Positions 43,414 to 53,115 are shown, counted from the stretch's first letter. The stretch is DNA of 64,000 nucleotides from an uncultured Lachnospiraceae bacterium (GCA_934351925.1 CAKRJT010000002.1:1-64000); one strand, 5' to 3'. Notes: generated from the letters alone by a model not told the origin. A program made the numbers and translations.

Positions 43414-44442
43414 TCAGATAAGCCCCATAACCTTCAGCACGAATATCCATCCTGTCAGCGTCACGGATGACAGAAGCGTCGCCATAACCACTATGCTCGA
43501 GCTTAACACCTCGTCGTTTCCCATGTTCTTCGCCATTATGTAACAGGTAACCGTGGTCGGTGAGCCGAGCATGACAAGAATTGCAACGAGTCCACTGCCA
43601 CGGAAGCCGAACGCTATCGCAAATGGGAAAAATACGAGCGGCAGAAGCACCAGCTTTATGAAAGCTGCGATTGATGTCAGCCTAATCTTCTTAACCGCCT
43701 TCGCTCCCTCAAAGCCTGCTCCGACAACCAGCAGCGCGATAGGCGTTGCTGTCTGTGCTATGCTTGTCACAGCCTTTAGCGGTATCGCCGGAATATTTAT
43801 TCCGAATATTGAGAACGGAAGTCCGAGAAAAATTCCTATTATAATCGGGTTTTTGACCACGTTGATGCAGGCTTTTTTGATGTTGGAGCCTTTGCTGTTT
43901 CTGGCTTTTTTTAGCACATCTGCTGAATTAGCTTTTATCCCCCTATCAATTCCACTTATCCCTGACTTTTTTTCTGCCTCTTTCCCCATATCCGCTGAGA
44001 ACGTCAATATAATGACCGACAGAATATTGTAGAGTGGCACCGCCGACACAATCATAAGCGGAGCCATGCCTGAATTGCCGTATATGTTGTTGATAAAAGC
44101 AATGCCGAGCACAGCCGCGCTTCCCCTCGCGCTCGCCTGCGTGAACGCGCCAACCTGCGTCTTATCCTTGATAAAAATATAGCTGAGTCCCCATATTGCA
44201 AGAAACATTATGGTCGTTGTTATCATGCAGAATAAAACAAAGGCCAGATTGAAATCTGACCTTATGTCTGCGGTTGCGATGTCCTTAAACAGCAGCACGG
44301 GAAGCGCCACCTTAAAGACATACTTGTCCGCAACCTTATTAAATTCCTTGGTGAACAGACCAATCCGCATAAGGAACCAGCCCAGGACCATAATGAGAAA
44401 TATAGGCAACGTAGCATTTAAGCTGAAAATAAAATCTGCCAT
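43414..44442 (-). CDS. AEC family (auxin efflux carrier-like) transporter
   Basis: Protein of 342 residues with about ten membrane helices in two five-helix halves separated by a hydrophilic loop of about 40 residues (GKEAEKKSGISGIDRG...). Family marks are the LPVLLFKDIAT end of helix 2, the ASARGSAAVLGIAFINNIYG block and GSPTTVTCYIMAKNMGND in the second half. Bacterial members move small carboxylates such as malate, malonate or amino acids. ATG 44442 with GAGG six bases upstream is preferred to the longer frame. It is 45 bp after galT on the same strand, so possibly cotranscribed. Confidence 0.9.
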   Translation of the reverse strand: MADFIFSLNATLPIFLIMVLGWFLMRIGLFTKEFNKVADKYVFKVALPVLLFKDIATADIRSDFNLAFVLFCMITTTIMFLAIWGLSYIFIKDKTQVGAFTQASARGSAAVLGIAFINNIYGNSGMAPLMIVSAVPLYNILSVIILTFSADMGKEAEKKSGISGIDRGIKANSADVLKKARNSKGSNIKKACINVVKNPIIIGIFLGLPFSIFGINIPAIPLKAVTSIAQTATPIALLVVGAGFEGAKAVKKIRLTSIAAFIKLVLLPLVFFPFAIAFGFRGSGLVAILVMLGSPTTVTCYIMAKNMGNDEVLSSSIVVMATLLSSVTLTGWIFVLKVMGLI

Positions 44443-44487
44443 GATAATCCTCATTTCCATAAATCTTATTAAGTAATTATTTTCTAA

Positions 44488-45978
44488 TTACAGCGTACCC
44501 GTAAACCTGTCAAACGCTGCCTGTCCCTTCGTATCCTGCTTGAACACACCTGCATCCTCAAGAACCTTCTCGAACACGAGACCTATCTCCTCCTTGAGAA
44601 TACCGTCAATGTTCTCCGCATTGATTACAGGATATTTCGGTCTGAACGCATCCACCCAGTCTGCGTGCTTCTCTATCTTCTCGTTGGAGCGGATATCCTT
44701 GCCGTTTACGATGTAATCGGAGAGAATTTCCATCTCCTCCTTGAGTCTTGACGGAAGAACCGCAAGTCCCATGACCTCGATGAGTCCAATGTTCTCCTTC
44801 TTGATGTGATGGAGCTCATTGTGCGGGTGGTAGAGACCTAACGGGCACTCAGGTGTGGTTATGTTATTGCGGAGTGCAAGGTCAAGCTCGTACATGTCGC
44901 CGCGCTTTCTCGCGATAGGTGTTATCGTGTTGTGAGGCTCACCGTCCGTCTCTGCAAAAATGTAGGCAGCTTCATCTGTGTAGCCCCTCCATGCCCTCAG
45001 GATATGGTCTGCGAGGTCGATAATTCTCTTCTCGTCAGCGCAGCTAAGGCGAATTACCGACAGAGGCCACTTCACAATGCCCGCCTTCACGTCTTCATAA
45101 CCCTTTACCGTGAACTCTCTCTCAATAGGTGCCTTCGCCATGGCAAACTCATAGTTTCCACCCTGGAAATGGTCGTGTGAGAGAATTGAACCACCCACAA
45201 TAGGAAGGTCTGCGTTGGAGCCGATAAAATAATGCGGGAACAGCTTTATGAAATCGAACAGCTTCACAAAAGTCGCTCTCTCGACCTTCATCGGAATGTG
45301 CTGTCCGTTGAACACTATGCAGTGCTCGTTATAGTACACATAAGGTGAGTACTGGAAGCCCCACTGACCGCCGTTTATCGTAATCGGGATAATTCTGTGG
45401 TTCTCCCTCGCCGGATGATTAGTCCGCCCTGCATAGCCCTCATTCTCACGGCAGAGCTGACACTTAGGATAACCGCTCTGCTTGGCAAGCTTTGCGGCTG
45501 CTATCGCCTTCGGATCCTTCTCAGGCTTGGACAGGTTGATGGTGATGTCAATGTCACCGTACTTCGTCCCGGTAACCCACTTCATATCCCTGCACACGCG
45601 ATATCTTCTTATGTAGTCCGAGTCCTGACTAAGCTTGTAATAGTAATCTGTCGCCTCCTTAGGTGAGACTGCATACTTCTCGTTAAAGGTCTTTATAACC
45701 TGTGAAGGTCTCGGCATAAGGCAGTTCATAAGCCTCGTATCAAACAAATCCCTATATACAATGCTGTCCTCAATAAGTCCCTTCGTGACAGCATAATCCA
45801 GGAGCTCCTTCAAAACAGGCTGAAGCTCAACTCCTTCATAATTCTCCTGTGGTTCCTCATAGTCATCAAGTTTTAACACATCAAGTATCAGATTGGTGGA
45901 GTAAATCTTCTCCTCCTCCGCTATCAAGCCTGTCTCAATGCCGTATGTAACCAATTTTTTTATTGCATCATATACCAT
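44488..45978 (-). CDS. galT: UDP-glucose--hexose-1-phosphate uridylyltransferase (class II GalT)
   Basis: Protein of 496 residues, the long Firmicute form of GalT. GGSILSHDHFQGGNYEF (about residue 270) is the HxHxQ active-site region with the uridylylated His. CQLCRENEGYAGRTNHPARE holds the CxxC metal site. YHPHNELHHIKKENIGLIE lies near residue 390. It swaps UMP between UDP-glucose and galactose-1-phosphate in the Leloir pathway. ATG 45978 with GGAGG eight bases upstream fixes the start. galK is 1.2 kb upstream with a glycosyltransferase gene between; galE is not in the window. Confidence 0.96.
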   Translation of the reverse strand: MVYDAIKKLVTYGIETGLIAEEEKIYSTNLILDVLKLDDYEEPQENYEGVELQPVLKELLDYAVTKGLIEDSIVYRDLFDTRLMNCLMPRPSQVIKTFNEKYAVSPKEATDYYYKLSQDSDYIRRYRVCRDMKWVTGTKYGDIDITINLSKPEKDPKAIAAAKLAKQSGYPKCQLCRENEGYAGRTNHPARENHRIIPITINGGQWGFQYSPYVYYNEHCIVFNGQHIPMKVERATFVKLFDFIKLFPHYFIGSNADLPIVGGSILSHDHFQGGNYEFAMAKAPIEREFTVKGYEDVKAGIVKWPLSVIRLSCADEKRIIDLADHILRAWRGYTDEAAYIFAETDGEPHNTITPIARKRGDMYELDLALRNNITTPECPLGLYHPHNELHHIKKENIGLIEVMGLAVLPSRLKEEMEILSDYIVNGKDIRSNEKIEKHADWVDAFRPKYPVINAENIDGILKEEIGLVFEKVLEDAGVFKQDTKGQAAFDRFTGTL

Positions 45979-46045
45979 AACACACACCTCCACACCTGCA
46001 ATTTTATATTACTGTCTTAACCCAGCCTTATAGCTGCGTCCTTTA

Positions 46046-46960
46046 CTACGCCTTCCCGAAAATCCTCTTTAGCTTTCTGACAACCTTCTTGGCAAAGCTC
46101 GGATAATATATATCCTTCTGCACCGCAATATCGTAGTCGATATCACGCTCCACCTTATCCCTGAACTTAATAGGAAAGTGGTACGCGCCCGCATGCATCT
46201 CCTCGCCCGGTCCCTTGGTGTGAGTGGCATCCTCGCGGTTCATTCCGATATTATTGATAAGGTTCACGTTCGGAACCACGCAGAGACCGTCATTCTCTGC
46301 AAGACAGAGCATGAGCTGGTAATCCCAGGTGTCAAGCTTGCCCTCATAAATCAGGTCAAGTTCCTTCTCCACATAGTCAGCCTTGGCATCCATAAATACC
46401 TTGTGCATGAGTCCCTCAGCCCTTCGCTGCGGCCAGTTTCTGAGAGTCACATCGTACTTCTCCCAGGTGCTTCTCCAGGTTCCCCAGCCCCAGATATAAT
46501 TATCTGCCGTGAACAGATAATCGTGAGGTGTCTTATAATTCTCAAGCTTCTTGTGAGCACCGACCATCATCACCTTAGGGTCATTTCTGTAATGCTCGAG
46601 CATCTCCTGACAAAATCTGAAGAACGATACGTCAAGGAGCACATCGTCCTCGATGATGATTGCCTCCTCCTCATGCTCGAATACCCAGCTTATGCCTGAG
46701 GATACACGATTTTTACAGCCCATGTTCTTCTCCGCATAGTTCTTGTGAACCTCGCAGTCCCAGTCCACATGCGTGTCAAGAAATTCCCTGACCGCAGCCA
46801 CCTTCTCGGCATCGCCCTCCTTGGCAGGTCTTGCCGCATCGCAGATAAGATACAGTCTCGGCGGCTTAATCTCCCTTATTCGCTCAAACACAATCTGTGT
46901 CGTATCGAGTCTGTTGTACACAAAGAAGGCAATCGCTGTCTTCATAACAAAATCACTCAC
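46046..46960 (-). CDS. HlpA/GNT-I-like glycosyltransferase
   Basis: Protein of about 304 residues, no signal peptide. AIAFFVYNRLDTTQIVFERI at the start and EEEAIIIEDDVLLDVSFFRF (EDD metal site, near residue 100) are typical of the GNT-I-like GT-A group sometimes called hemolytic protein HlpA. FTADNYIWGWGTWRSTWEKY is a further signature of these surface-glycan enzymes. I chose GTG 46960, six bases after GGAG; ATG 46945 would shorten it by five residues. Its place between galK and galT suggests that UDP-galactose or galactose feeds the glycan, but the sugar used is unknown. Confidence 0.75.
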   Translation of the reverse strand: MSDFVMKTAIAFFVYNRLDTTQIVFERIREIKPPRLYLICDAARPAKEGDAEKVAAVREFLDTHVDWDCEVHKNYAEKNMGCKNRVSSGISWVFEHEEEAIIIEDDVLLDVSFFRFCQEMLEHYRNDPKVMMVGAHKKLENYKTPHDYLFTADNYIWGWGTWRSTWEKYDVTLRNWPQRRAEGLMHKVFMDAKADYVEKELDLIYEGKLDTWDYQLMLCLAENDGLCVVPNVNLINNIGMNREDATHTKGPGEEMHAGAYHFPIKFRDKVERDIDYDIAVQKDIYYPSFAKKVVRKLKRIFGKA

Positions 46961-47020
46961 AATTAACTCCATTCCATACCGTGTATCCCACAAGCCGCCG
47001 CGTAAGTATCATATATCCCA

Positions 47021-47049
47021 ATTATCAAAGATACATATTGCACAGACAA
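47021..47049 (-). promoter_or_regulatory. Candidate promoter of the HlpA-like glycosyltransferase
   Basis: On the minus strand TTGTCT (47049-47044), a 17-base spacer and GATAAT (47026-47021), about 60 bp before the start codon. Confidence 0.45.
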
Positions 47050-47141
47050 AACATAAATCCATACAACTTATCCCCGGCACCTTTTAAACACACAATATAA
47101 TATATTTTACTTCAAAAAATTCCTTCTATATTAAATCCGGA

Positions 47142-48305
47142 TTACAGCACAACCGGGCCGCCGCCTATATCGGCAACATAAAAATCCGCTGCATAGCCTA
47201 TGGTATCCTTATATTCCCTGCCAACCTTCTCAATAAAGTTGTCGATGGCATCAGTCTTTACAATACTTACCGTACAGCCGCCGAAACCTGCGCCCGTCAT
47301 GCGGGAACCGATAACTCCCGGCTGCTTAAGTGCTGCTGCCACAAGAGTGTCGAGCTCCTTGCCCGTAACCTCGTAGTCCTCTCTCAGTGAGGTATCTGAT
47401 GCAACCATAAGTCTTCCGAACTCCTCGATATCGCCGTTTTTCAAGGCCTTAACCGCCTTGATGGTTCTCTGGTTCTCATATACGGCATGCTTAGCGCGCT
47501 TCTGGCGAACCTCGCTCTTGATTGCAGACTTATAACGCTCAAAAGCCTCCTCCGTGAGATCTCCGAGAGTATTGATGTCGATAACCTTCTGAAGCTCCGC
47601 CAAAGCCTCCTCGCACTCTGCACGTCTCTCATTGTACTTCGAATCGCCAAGTCCTCTCTTCTTGTTGCTGCAGGATATGACTATCTTCGCATTGTCGAGC
47701 TTCACAGGTGCATACTCATAGGAAAGGTTAGAAGTGTCAAGGAATATAGCATGTCCCTCCTTACCCATGGCGATGGCAAACTGATCCATTATTCCACAGT
47801 TCACCTTGTTGAACTTGTTCTCGGCGAACTGGCTTATAAGTGCCATCTCAATGAAATCAGTGTCAAAATCAAATGTATCCCTGAGCACGAGCGCCGTGAG
47901 CACCTCTATCGATGCCGATGAGGACAGACCTGAACCGTTAGGAATATTTCCGAAATAATACATATCGAAGCCCTTGTCAAAATGATAGCCCTTCTGACCG
48001 TAAGCCCACATAACACCCTTCGGGTAGTTCGTCCAGTCTGCTGCCTTGTCCCACACAAGGTCATCGAGTGAGCTCTCTATCACACCAAGCTTCTCAAAAT
48101 TCGCCGAATAAAAACGAAGCTTATTGTCATCCCTGCGCCTTACAGCGGCATAGGTTCCCATTGTGAGTGCACAAGGGAAAACATGTCCTCCATTATAATC
48201 TGTATGCTCTCCGATGAGGTTGACTCTTCCCGGTGCAAAATACACCTTAACTTCTCCCTCTCCACCATATACCTTCTTAAACTCTTCAAGCATCTTCTCT
48301 TTCAT
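47142..48305 (-). CDS. galK: Galactokinase
   Basis: Protein of 387 residues, normal for GHMP-family GalK. APGRVNLIGEHTDYNGGHVF near the N-terminus is the galactokinase signature. IPNGSGLSSSASIEVLTAL is the ATP-binding GHMP motif, and GSRMTGAGFGGCTVSIV lies near the end. It phosphorylates galactose at C1. The longer upstream frame lacks a ribosome site; GGAGG five bases before ATG 48305 decides. A strong promoter at 48398-48426 stands directly downstream of the spoVG terminator. Confidence 0.97.
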   Translation of the reverse strand: MKEKMLEEFKKVYGGEGEVKVYFAPGRVNLIGEHTDYNGGHVFPCALTMGTYAAVRRRDDNKLRFYSANFEKLGVIESSLDDLVWDKAADWTNYPKGVMWAYGQKGYHFDKGFDMYYFGNIPNGSGLSSSASIEVLTALVLRDTFDFDTDFIEMALISQFAENKFNKVNCGIMDQFAIAMGKEGHAIFLDTSNLSYEYAPVKLDNAKIVISCSNKKRGLGDSKYNERRAECEEALAELQKVIDINTLGDLTEEAFERYKSAIKSEVRQKRAKHAVYENQRTIKAVKALKNGDIEEFGRLMVASDTSLREDYEVTGKELDTLVAAALKQPGVIGSRMTGAGFGGCTVSIVKTDAIDNFIEKVGREYKDTIGYAADFYVADIGGGPVVL

Positions 48306-48397
48306 GATAACCTCCATTCCGCTGCCCTGCGGCGGCACAAATAGTAAAGTGTAGATATAGCGCTTACTCACATTGTATGCAAAGTAACTTAACAACA

Positions 48398-48426
48398 ATT
48401 ATATTATAATGTTATATTTTTATCAA
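48398..48426 (-). promoter_or_regulatory. SigA promoter of galK
   Basis: On the minus strand TTGATA (48426-48421), a 17-base spacer and TATAAT (48403-48398). The leader would be about 85 bases. Confidence 0.75.
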
Positions 48427-48447
48427 GGTTTTTGTGCAATGTACAGC

Positions 48448-48474
48448 AAAAGGAGCCGGGTTTCCCCGACTCCT
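48448..48474 (-). terminator. Rho-independent terminator of spoVG
   Basis: On the minus strand AGGAGUCGGG, a GAAA-type loop and CCCGGCUCCU (one G-U pair) form a ten-base stem followed by UUUUG. Confidence 0.82.
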
Positions 48475-48503
48475 CCGCCGTGATGTCTGCTATAGTAAAT
48501 AAC

Positions 48504-48773
48504 CTATATGCCCTCTTCAGCCACTGCCTTCTCGTATGCCTCTAAAATAGCATTCGATATCATGTCCCTGGTAGCCGAACTGATCGGATGAGCAATGTCT
48601 CTGTACTCTCCCTCAGCCGACTTTTTACTCGGCATGGCAATGAACAACCCCTTCTCTCCTTCTATTACTTTGATGTCGTGCACAACAAACTCATTGTCAA
48701 ATGTAACTGAAACAACCGCCCTCATCTTGCTGTCCTTAGACACCATCCTGACCCTCACATCCGTAACCTGCAT
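48504..48773 (-). CDS. spoVG: SpoVG regulator
   Basis: Protein of 89 residues. MQVTDVRVRMVSKDSKMRAV, then VIEGEKGLFIAMPSKK and FRD-like YRDIAHPISSATRDMI, are the full SpoVG pattern. It is a small nucleic-acid-binding regulator that affects septation, sporulation, capsule and virulence genes in Firmicutes. ATG 48773 with GGAGG five bases upstream is favoured over the ATG 12 bases earlier. It starts 70 bp after glgD; a sigma-H promoter as in Bacillus cannot be claimed (the GGTGGATAT...GTAGAAT elements there are two bases too close). It may read through from glgCD. Confidence 0.95.
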   Translation of the reverse strand: MQVTDVRVRMVSKDSKMRAVVSVTFDNEFVVHDIKVIEGEKGLFIAMPSKKSAEGEYRDIAHPISSATRDMISNAILEAYEKAVAEEGI

Positions 48774-48842
48774 AATAGCCTCCATATATTATTCTACACC
48801 GCCGTAATATCCACCCATAGTTGTGTTCACAATAGTGTCATT

Positions 48843-49964
48843 CTACAAGCTGTATCTTTCGTTCTTCTCCACAACGACCTTAACTTTGCCGTCCTCACCT
48901 GCATATCTGCAATTAGAACGAATCGTATCCCTGCTCTCCACAATGCAATTCTCAATAACCGTGTTGTCACCTATATACACATCATTCAGGATGATGGAAT
49001 TGCGGATTACACAATTATTTCCTACAAATACCTTCTTGAATAAAACAGAATTCTCAACCGTACCGTTGACAATACAGCCACTTGCAACAAGTGAATTTTT
49101 AACCTCGGAACCCGGATTGTACTTAGCAGGAGGAAGGTCATCAACCTTGGAATAAATATCAGGATACTGGTTAAAGAAGAATTCCCGCACGTCCCTCTTT
49201 AAGAAATCCATATTGGTCTTATAGTAAGCATCGACCGTGGAGATATTGTTCCAATAGCTCTCAAGCTTGTAGCCGTATACTCTCTTGATGTTCTTATATC
49301 TTATGAGTATATCCTTTACAAAGTCATATCTGTCCTCTAAAGCTGCCTTCTCAAGAAGCTCAATAAGCTGACGTCTTCTTATAATATAGATACCTGTTGA
49401 AATAATATTTCCCTCTGCCTCAATAGGCTTCTCCTCAAAATCAGTAATTCTCATATCCTGATTCATTCTTACCACACCAAAACGACCGGCATCTTCACCC
49501 GCAGGAAGCTCCTTCACAACCACCGTGATATCTGCCTTCTTCTCGATATGGTACTCGAGCACCTTGGCAAAATCGAGCTTATACACGCCGTCGCCCGAGG
49601 CGATAACTACATACGGTTCATGGCTGTTCTTGAGAAAATCTATGTTCTGGTACATACTGTCAGCGGTTCCCCTGTACCACACGCTGTTGTCAGCAGTTAT
49701 GGTAGGATTAAAAACATACAGACCGCCCTGCTTACGTCCGAAATCCCACCATTTCGATGAGCTCAGATGATCATTGAGGCTTCTCGCATTATACTGTGTA
49801 ATAACCGCAACCTTCTGTATATGTGAATTAGACATATTGCTCAGTGCAAAATCGATGCTCCTGTAACTGCCTGCTATCGGCATGGCAGCCACAGCCCTGC
49901 GGCTTGTGAGCTCCTTCATCGCCTTATTATTTCCGCCTGCTAATACAAGTCCTATCGCTCTCAT
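48843..49964 (-). CDS. glgD: GlgD, regulatory subunit of ADP-glucose pyrophosphorylase
   Basis: Protein of 373 residues. The nucleotidyltransferase domain is recognisable (GLVLAGGNNKAMKELTSRRA, IPxx-like RSIDFALSNMSNSHI), but the GlgC motifs GGxGxRL and KPAV are missing, as is normal for GlgD, which stimulates GlgC. A left-handed beta-helix with hexapeptide turns ends the chain (ENSVLFKKVFVGNNCVI). The start overlaps the glgC stop by four bases (ATGA). It works with GlgC in glycogen synthesis; other glg genes are not in the window. Confidence 0.95.
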   Translation of the reverse strand: MRAIGLVLAGGNNKAMKELTSRRAVAAMPIAGSYRSIDFALSNMSNSHIQKVAVITQYNARSLNDHLSSSKWWDFGRKQGGLYVFNPTITADNSVWYRGTADSMYQNIDFLKNSHEPYVVIASGDGVYKLDFAKVLEYHIEKKADITVVVKELPAGEDAGRFGVVRMNQDMRITDFEEKPIEAEGNIISTGIYIIRRRQLIELLEKAALEDRYDFVKDILIRYKNIKRVYGYKLESYWNNISTVDAYYKTNMDFLKRDVREFFFNQYPDIYSKVDDLPPAKYNPGSEVKNSLVASGCIVNGTVENSVLFKKVFVGNNCVIRNSIILNDVYIGDNTVIENCIVESRDTIRSNCRYAGEDGKVKVVVEKNERYSL

Positions 49965-51235
49965 CTTGCTGCACCTCCCTTAATAATACTTCCTCCGCTC
50001 GAAAGCAGACCATTGTCATAGTCTGAAAGTTCTGTCACTCCGGAGACAGCAGTATTCTTGCCTATCTGTACTCTTGGCGGAATATATGAATTTTCCCCTA
50101 TTGTCACAAGTCCAAAAGAATATACCTTGGCATTAAGTGCATTCGGTGCCTCATCTCCAACGCCTAACACAGCACCCTCACCAATCTCTGTGCCTTCAGC
50201 GATAATGGATTTGTCAATCACAGCACCTGCGCCTATCCGCGTATTCTGCATTATGATGGAGTCCCTTACAATAGCGCCCTCCTCTATGGTTACGCCGGAT
50301 CCGATTACCGAATTGTATACCTCACCGTACACCTGCGTTCCCTCTCCTATGATGCTTCTGTATACCTTAGAGCTGTCGGCAAGATACTGAGGCGGAAGAA
50401 TATCGCTCTTGGTATATATCTTCCAGAATTCCTCGTATAGGTTGAACTCAGGAATAATATCGATAAGCTCCATATTGGCCTCCCAGTATGAACCGAGAGT
50501 ACCTACATCCTTCCAGTATCCGTTAAACTCATATGCAAAAAGCCGCTGCTTGTTCTCATGGCAATATGGAATAATATGCTTTCCAAAATCACACCCCGGC
50601 TCGTCCTTCATCCTGATAAGCGCTTCCCTCAGGACAGGCCAGCTGAATATGTAAATACCCATCGAAGCAAGATTACTGCTAGGGTTAGCCGGTTTCTCCT
50701 CAAATTCGGTGATCTTGTTATGCTCGTCCGTAACAAGAATACCAAACCGGCTTGCCTCCTCAATAGGAACCGGCATCGCAGCGATGGTTACATCGGCATT
50801 ATTGGCCTTATGATAATCGAGCATAAGCTCATAATCCATCTTGTAAATATGATCTCCGGAAAGAATCAAGACATAATCCGGGTTATACAGCTCCATATAT
50901 TGAAGATTCTGGTAAATCGCATTCGCCGTGCCCGAATACCACTCGCTGCTTGTACTCTTCTCATACGGAGGAAGTACCGTCACACCGCCACGATTGCGAT
51001 CAAGATCCCACGGAATACCAATTCCTATATGGGTGTTAAGACGTAACGGCTGATACTGCGTGAGAACGCCTACAGTATCAATGCCTGAATTAATACAGTT
51101 GCTGAGCGGAAAGTCTATTATTCTGTACTTACCGCCAAACGCCACTGCCGGCTTAGCCATATTCGATGTCAGTACGCCAAGACGGCTTCCCTGTCCACCT
51201 GCCAGCAGCATAGCAATCATCTCTTTTTTAATCAT
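49961..51235 (-). CDS. glgC: Glucose-1-phosphate adenylyltransferase GlgC
   Basis: Protein of 424 residues. AMLLAGGQGSRLGVLTSNMA then KPAVAFGGKYRIIDFPLSNC is the complete catalytic signature. ILSGDHIYKMDYELML is the Asp metal site and FEEKPANPSSNLASMGIYIF the sugar-binding part; a beta-helix follows. It makes ADP-glucose from ATP and glucose-1-phosphate, the committed step of glycogen synthesis. ATG 51235 lies after GAGGTGG; upstream in-frame starts lack a site. Confidence 0.97.
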   Translation of the reverse strand: MIKKEMIAMLLAGGQGSRLGVLTSNMAKPAVAFGGKYRIIDFPLSNCINSGIDTVGVLTQYQPLRLNTHIGIGIPWDLDRNRGGVTVLPPYEKSTSSEWYSGTANAIYQNLQYMELYNPDYVLILSGDHIYKMDYELMLDYHKANNADVTIAAMPVPIEEASRFGILVTDEHNKITEFEEKPANPSSNLASMGIYIFSWPVLREALIRMKDEPGCDFGKHIIPYCHENKQRLFAYEFNGYWKDVGTLGSYWEANMELIDIIPEFNLYEEFWKIYTKSDILPPQYLADSSKVYRSIIGEGTQVYGEVYNSVIGSGVTIEEGAIVRDSIIMQNTRIGAGAVIDKSIIAEGTEIGEGAVLGVGDEAPNALNAKVYSFGLVTIGENSYIPPRVQIGKNTAVSGVTELSDYDNGLLSSGGSIIKGGAAR

Positions 51236-51293
51236 GCTACCACCTCTTGTCAATTTACTAAAGCCAATCATCACATTCTGGTTTTGTAAAATG

Positions 51294-51302
51294 ATTATAC
51301 CA
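51294..51302 (-). promoter_or_regulatory. Extended -10 promoter of glgCD
   Basis: On the minus strand TGGTATAAT (51302-51294) is an extended -10 element; the -35 region (TCACTT at 17 bases) is weak. The leader would be about 52 bases. The rest of the 333-bp glgC-murC gap is AT-rich and holds the murC promoter. Confidence 0.6.
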
Positions 51303-51499
51303 CAAATTGCTAAATAAGTGAAGAAATAATTGAAAACTTTTTCGAAAAATATCTTTTTTTTGAATAATTATTTAACAATTCTATATCTAAAAGCCGAAAG
51401 ATATTCTGACCTCTATGATAATCGAATTACTTTCGCACTACATGCTCCCACAATTCGCATTATATTCCATTATCCAACTTAACTCTGGTATTTTTATGA

Positions 51500-51528
51500 T
51501 TGGTGTTATATTATATTATGTATATATT
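51500..51528 (+). promoter_or_regulatory. Candidate promoter of murC
   Basis: TTGGTG (51500-51505), a 17-base spacer and TATATT (51523-51528), about 40 bp before the start codon. Confidence 0.45.
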
Positions 51529-51568
51529 CATTATATTCTTAATAAAATAAAACCGAGGAGGAATCATA

Positions 51569-52948
51569 ATGTATCAGCTTGATTTTAATAAACCCGTACA
51601 TATACATTTTATCGGCATCGGCGGAATCAGCATGAGCGGACTCGCTGAGCTTCTTTTGTCAGAACATTTCACAATATCCGGCTCAGACAACAAGGAGTCC
51701 ATGCTCACAAAGCAGCTCGCCGCTGCGGGATGCCATATATTTATAGGGCAGAACGCAGACAATATAAGCTCCGATATCAATGTCGCCGTATATACTGCCG
51801 CAATACACCCTGATAACCCCGAATATGCACGCTGTGTGGAGCTTGGAATACCTTTGCTTTCCCGCGCCGAGCTGCTCGGTCAGGTTATGAAAAACTACAA
51901 GACAGCTATAGGTGTATCCGGAACTCACGGCAAGACCACGACAACCTCCATGCTCAGTGAGATTCTCATGCTCGCCGGTGCTGACCCTACGATATCGGTC
52001 GGAGGTATGCTCCCGTCCATCGGCGGAAATATGAGAATCGGACATTCAGATGTATTCCTGACAGAAGCATGTGAGTACACCAACAGCTTTCTCTCATTCC
52101 ATCCTACCATGAACATTATATTGAATGTCGAGGAGGATCATCTTGACTTTTTCAAGGATCTTGATGATATCCGCGCGTCATTCAAGAAGTACACAGAGCT
52201 GCTGCCTGACGATGGTTATCTCATAATAAACAGCGCCATCGAAAACTATCAATACTTTTTTGAAAACTGCCGCTGCCATGTCATAACCTTCGGTCTTGAC
52301 GCAGCAGACAGCAATTTCTCCGCAAAGGATTTTCACATTGATGACAAGGGCGATTACTGCTACACACTCCTTTATAATAATGAAGAAAAGTGTAAGACAG
52401 CGCTCAAGGTTCCGGGGGAGCACAATGTGCTTAACAGCCTTGCAGCCATCGCGGCCGCGGTTACATTGGGAATTGACTTAGACACTGCCGTAAAGGGTAT
52501 TGCAGCCTACAGTGGTGTTGACCGCCGTTTTCAGGTGAAGGGAAAATGCAATGGTTTTACAATCATTGACGACTATGCCCACCATCCTGCAGAGATAACA
52601 GCTACTCTGAAGGCTGCCGCGCACTACCCGCATAAAAAGCTCTGGTGTATATTCCAGCCGCACACCTACACGCGCACAAAGGCATTCCTGCCTGAGTTCG
52701 CAGCAGCACTCTCCCTCGCCGACCATGTCGTGCTCGCACCCATATATTCCGCGCGCGAGCAGGATATCTATGGTGTAAGCTCCGCTGATATACAGAGGCT
52801 CATACTCGAGAGGGGAACACCGTGTGAATACTTTATGAGCTTCGCCGATATTGAGAATTTCATTAAGGACAACTGCCACGAGGGCGATGTCGTTATCACG
52901 ATGGGCGCAGGCAATATTCTCGAGGTCGGTGAGCATCTGCTGGGCTGA
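51569..52948 (+). CDS. murC: UDP-N-acetylmuramate--L-alanine ligase MurC
   Basis: Protein of 459 residues, normal length. IHFIGIGGISMSGLAELLLS is the UDP-binding start; GVSGTHGKTTTTSMLSEIL is the ATP loop; NVEEDHLDFFKD, DDYAHHPAEITATL and FQPHTYTRTKAF are Mur ligase motifs. It adds L-Ala to UDP-MurNAc, the first peptide step of peptidoglycan synthesis, in the cytoplasm. GAGGAGG six bases before the ATG is strong. The gene ends in a terminator and appears to be transcribed alone. Confidence 0.98.
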   Translation: MYQLDFNKPVHIHFIGIGGISMSGLAELLLSEHFTISGSDNKESMLTKQLAAAGCHIFIGQNADNISSDINVAVYTAAIHPDNPEYARCVELGIPLLSRAELLGQVMKNYKTAIGVSGTHGKTTTTSMLSEILMLAGADPTISVGGMLPSIGGNMRIGHSDVFLTEACEYTNSFLSFHPTMNIILNVEEDHLDFFKDLDDIRASFKKYTELLPDDGYLIINSAIENYQYFFENCRCHVITFGLDAADSNFSAKDFHIDDKGDYCYTLLYNNEEKCKTALKVPGEHNVLNSLAAIAAAVTLGIDLDTAVKGIAAYSGVDRRFQVKGKCNGFTIIDDYAHHPAEITATLKAAAHYPHKKLWCIFQPHTYTRTKAFLPEFAAALSLADHVVLAPIYSAREQDIYGVSSADIQRLILERGTPCEYFMSFADIENFIKDNCHEGDVVITMGAGNILEVGEHLLG

Positions 52949-53022
52949 CAGTCTGAACAGCCGCATGCGGCCGGACATTGCAGCTATTCTGTTATCACAG
53001 ACCTATTGAAAAAGATTTATAT

Positions 53023-53091
53023 ACAGCTCCAAAATCATACTGATGTATGCAGATACACTTATCAATACAGGTAAATTTTGGAGCTGTTTTT
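53023..53091 (+). terminator. Terminator after murC
   Basis: ACAGCTCCAAAAT (53023-53035) pairs perfectly with ATTTTGGAGCTGT (53075-53087), followed by TTTTTG. The 39-base loop contains its own CATAC-TGAT-GTATG hairpin. Confidence 0.8.
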
Positions 53092-53115
53092 GTGTCACAA
53101 TGTAGTATGCACAAC

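Noticed and set aside
48774..48842. Sigma-H promoter of spoVG
   Set aside because: GGTGGATAT and GTAGAAT resemble the Bacillus elements, but the spacing is two bases short and each has a mismatch.
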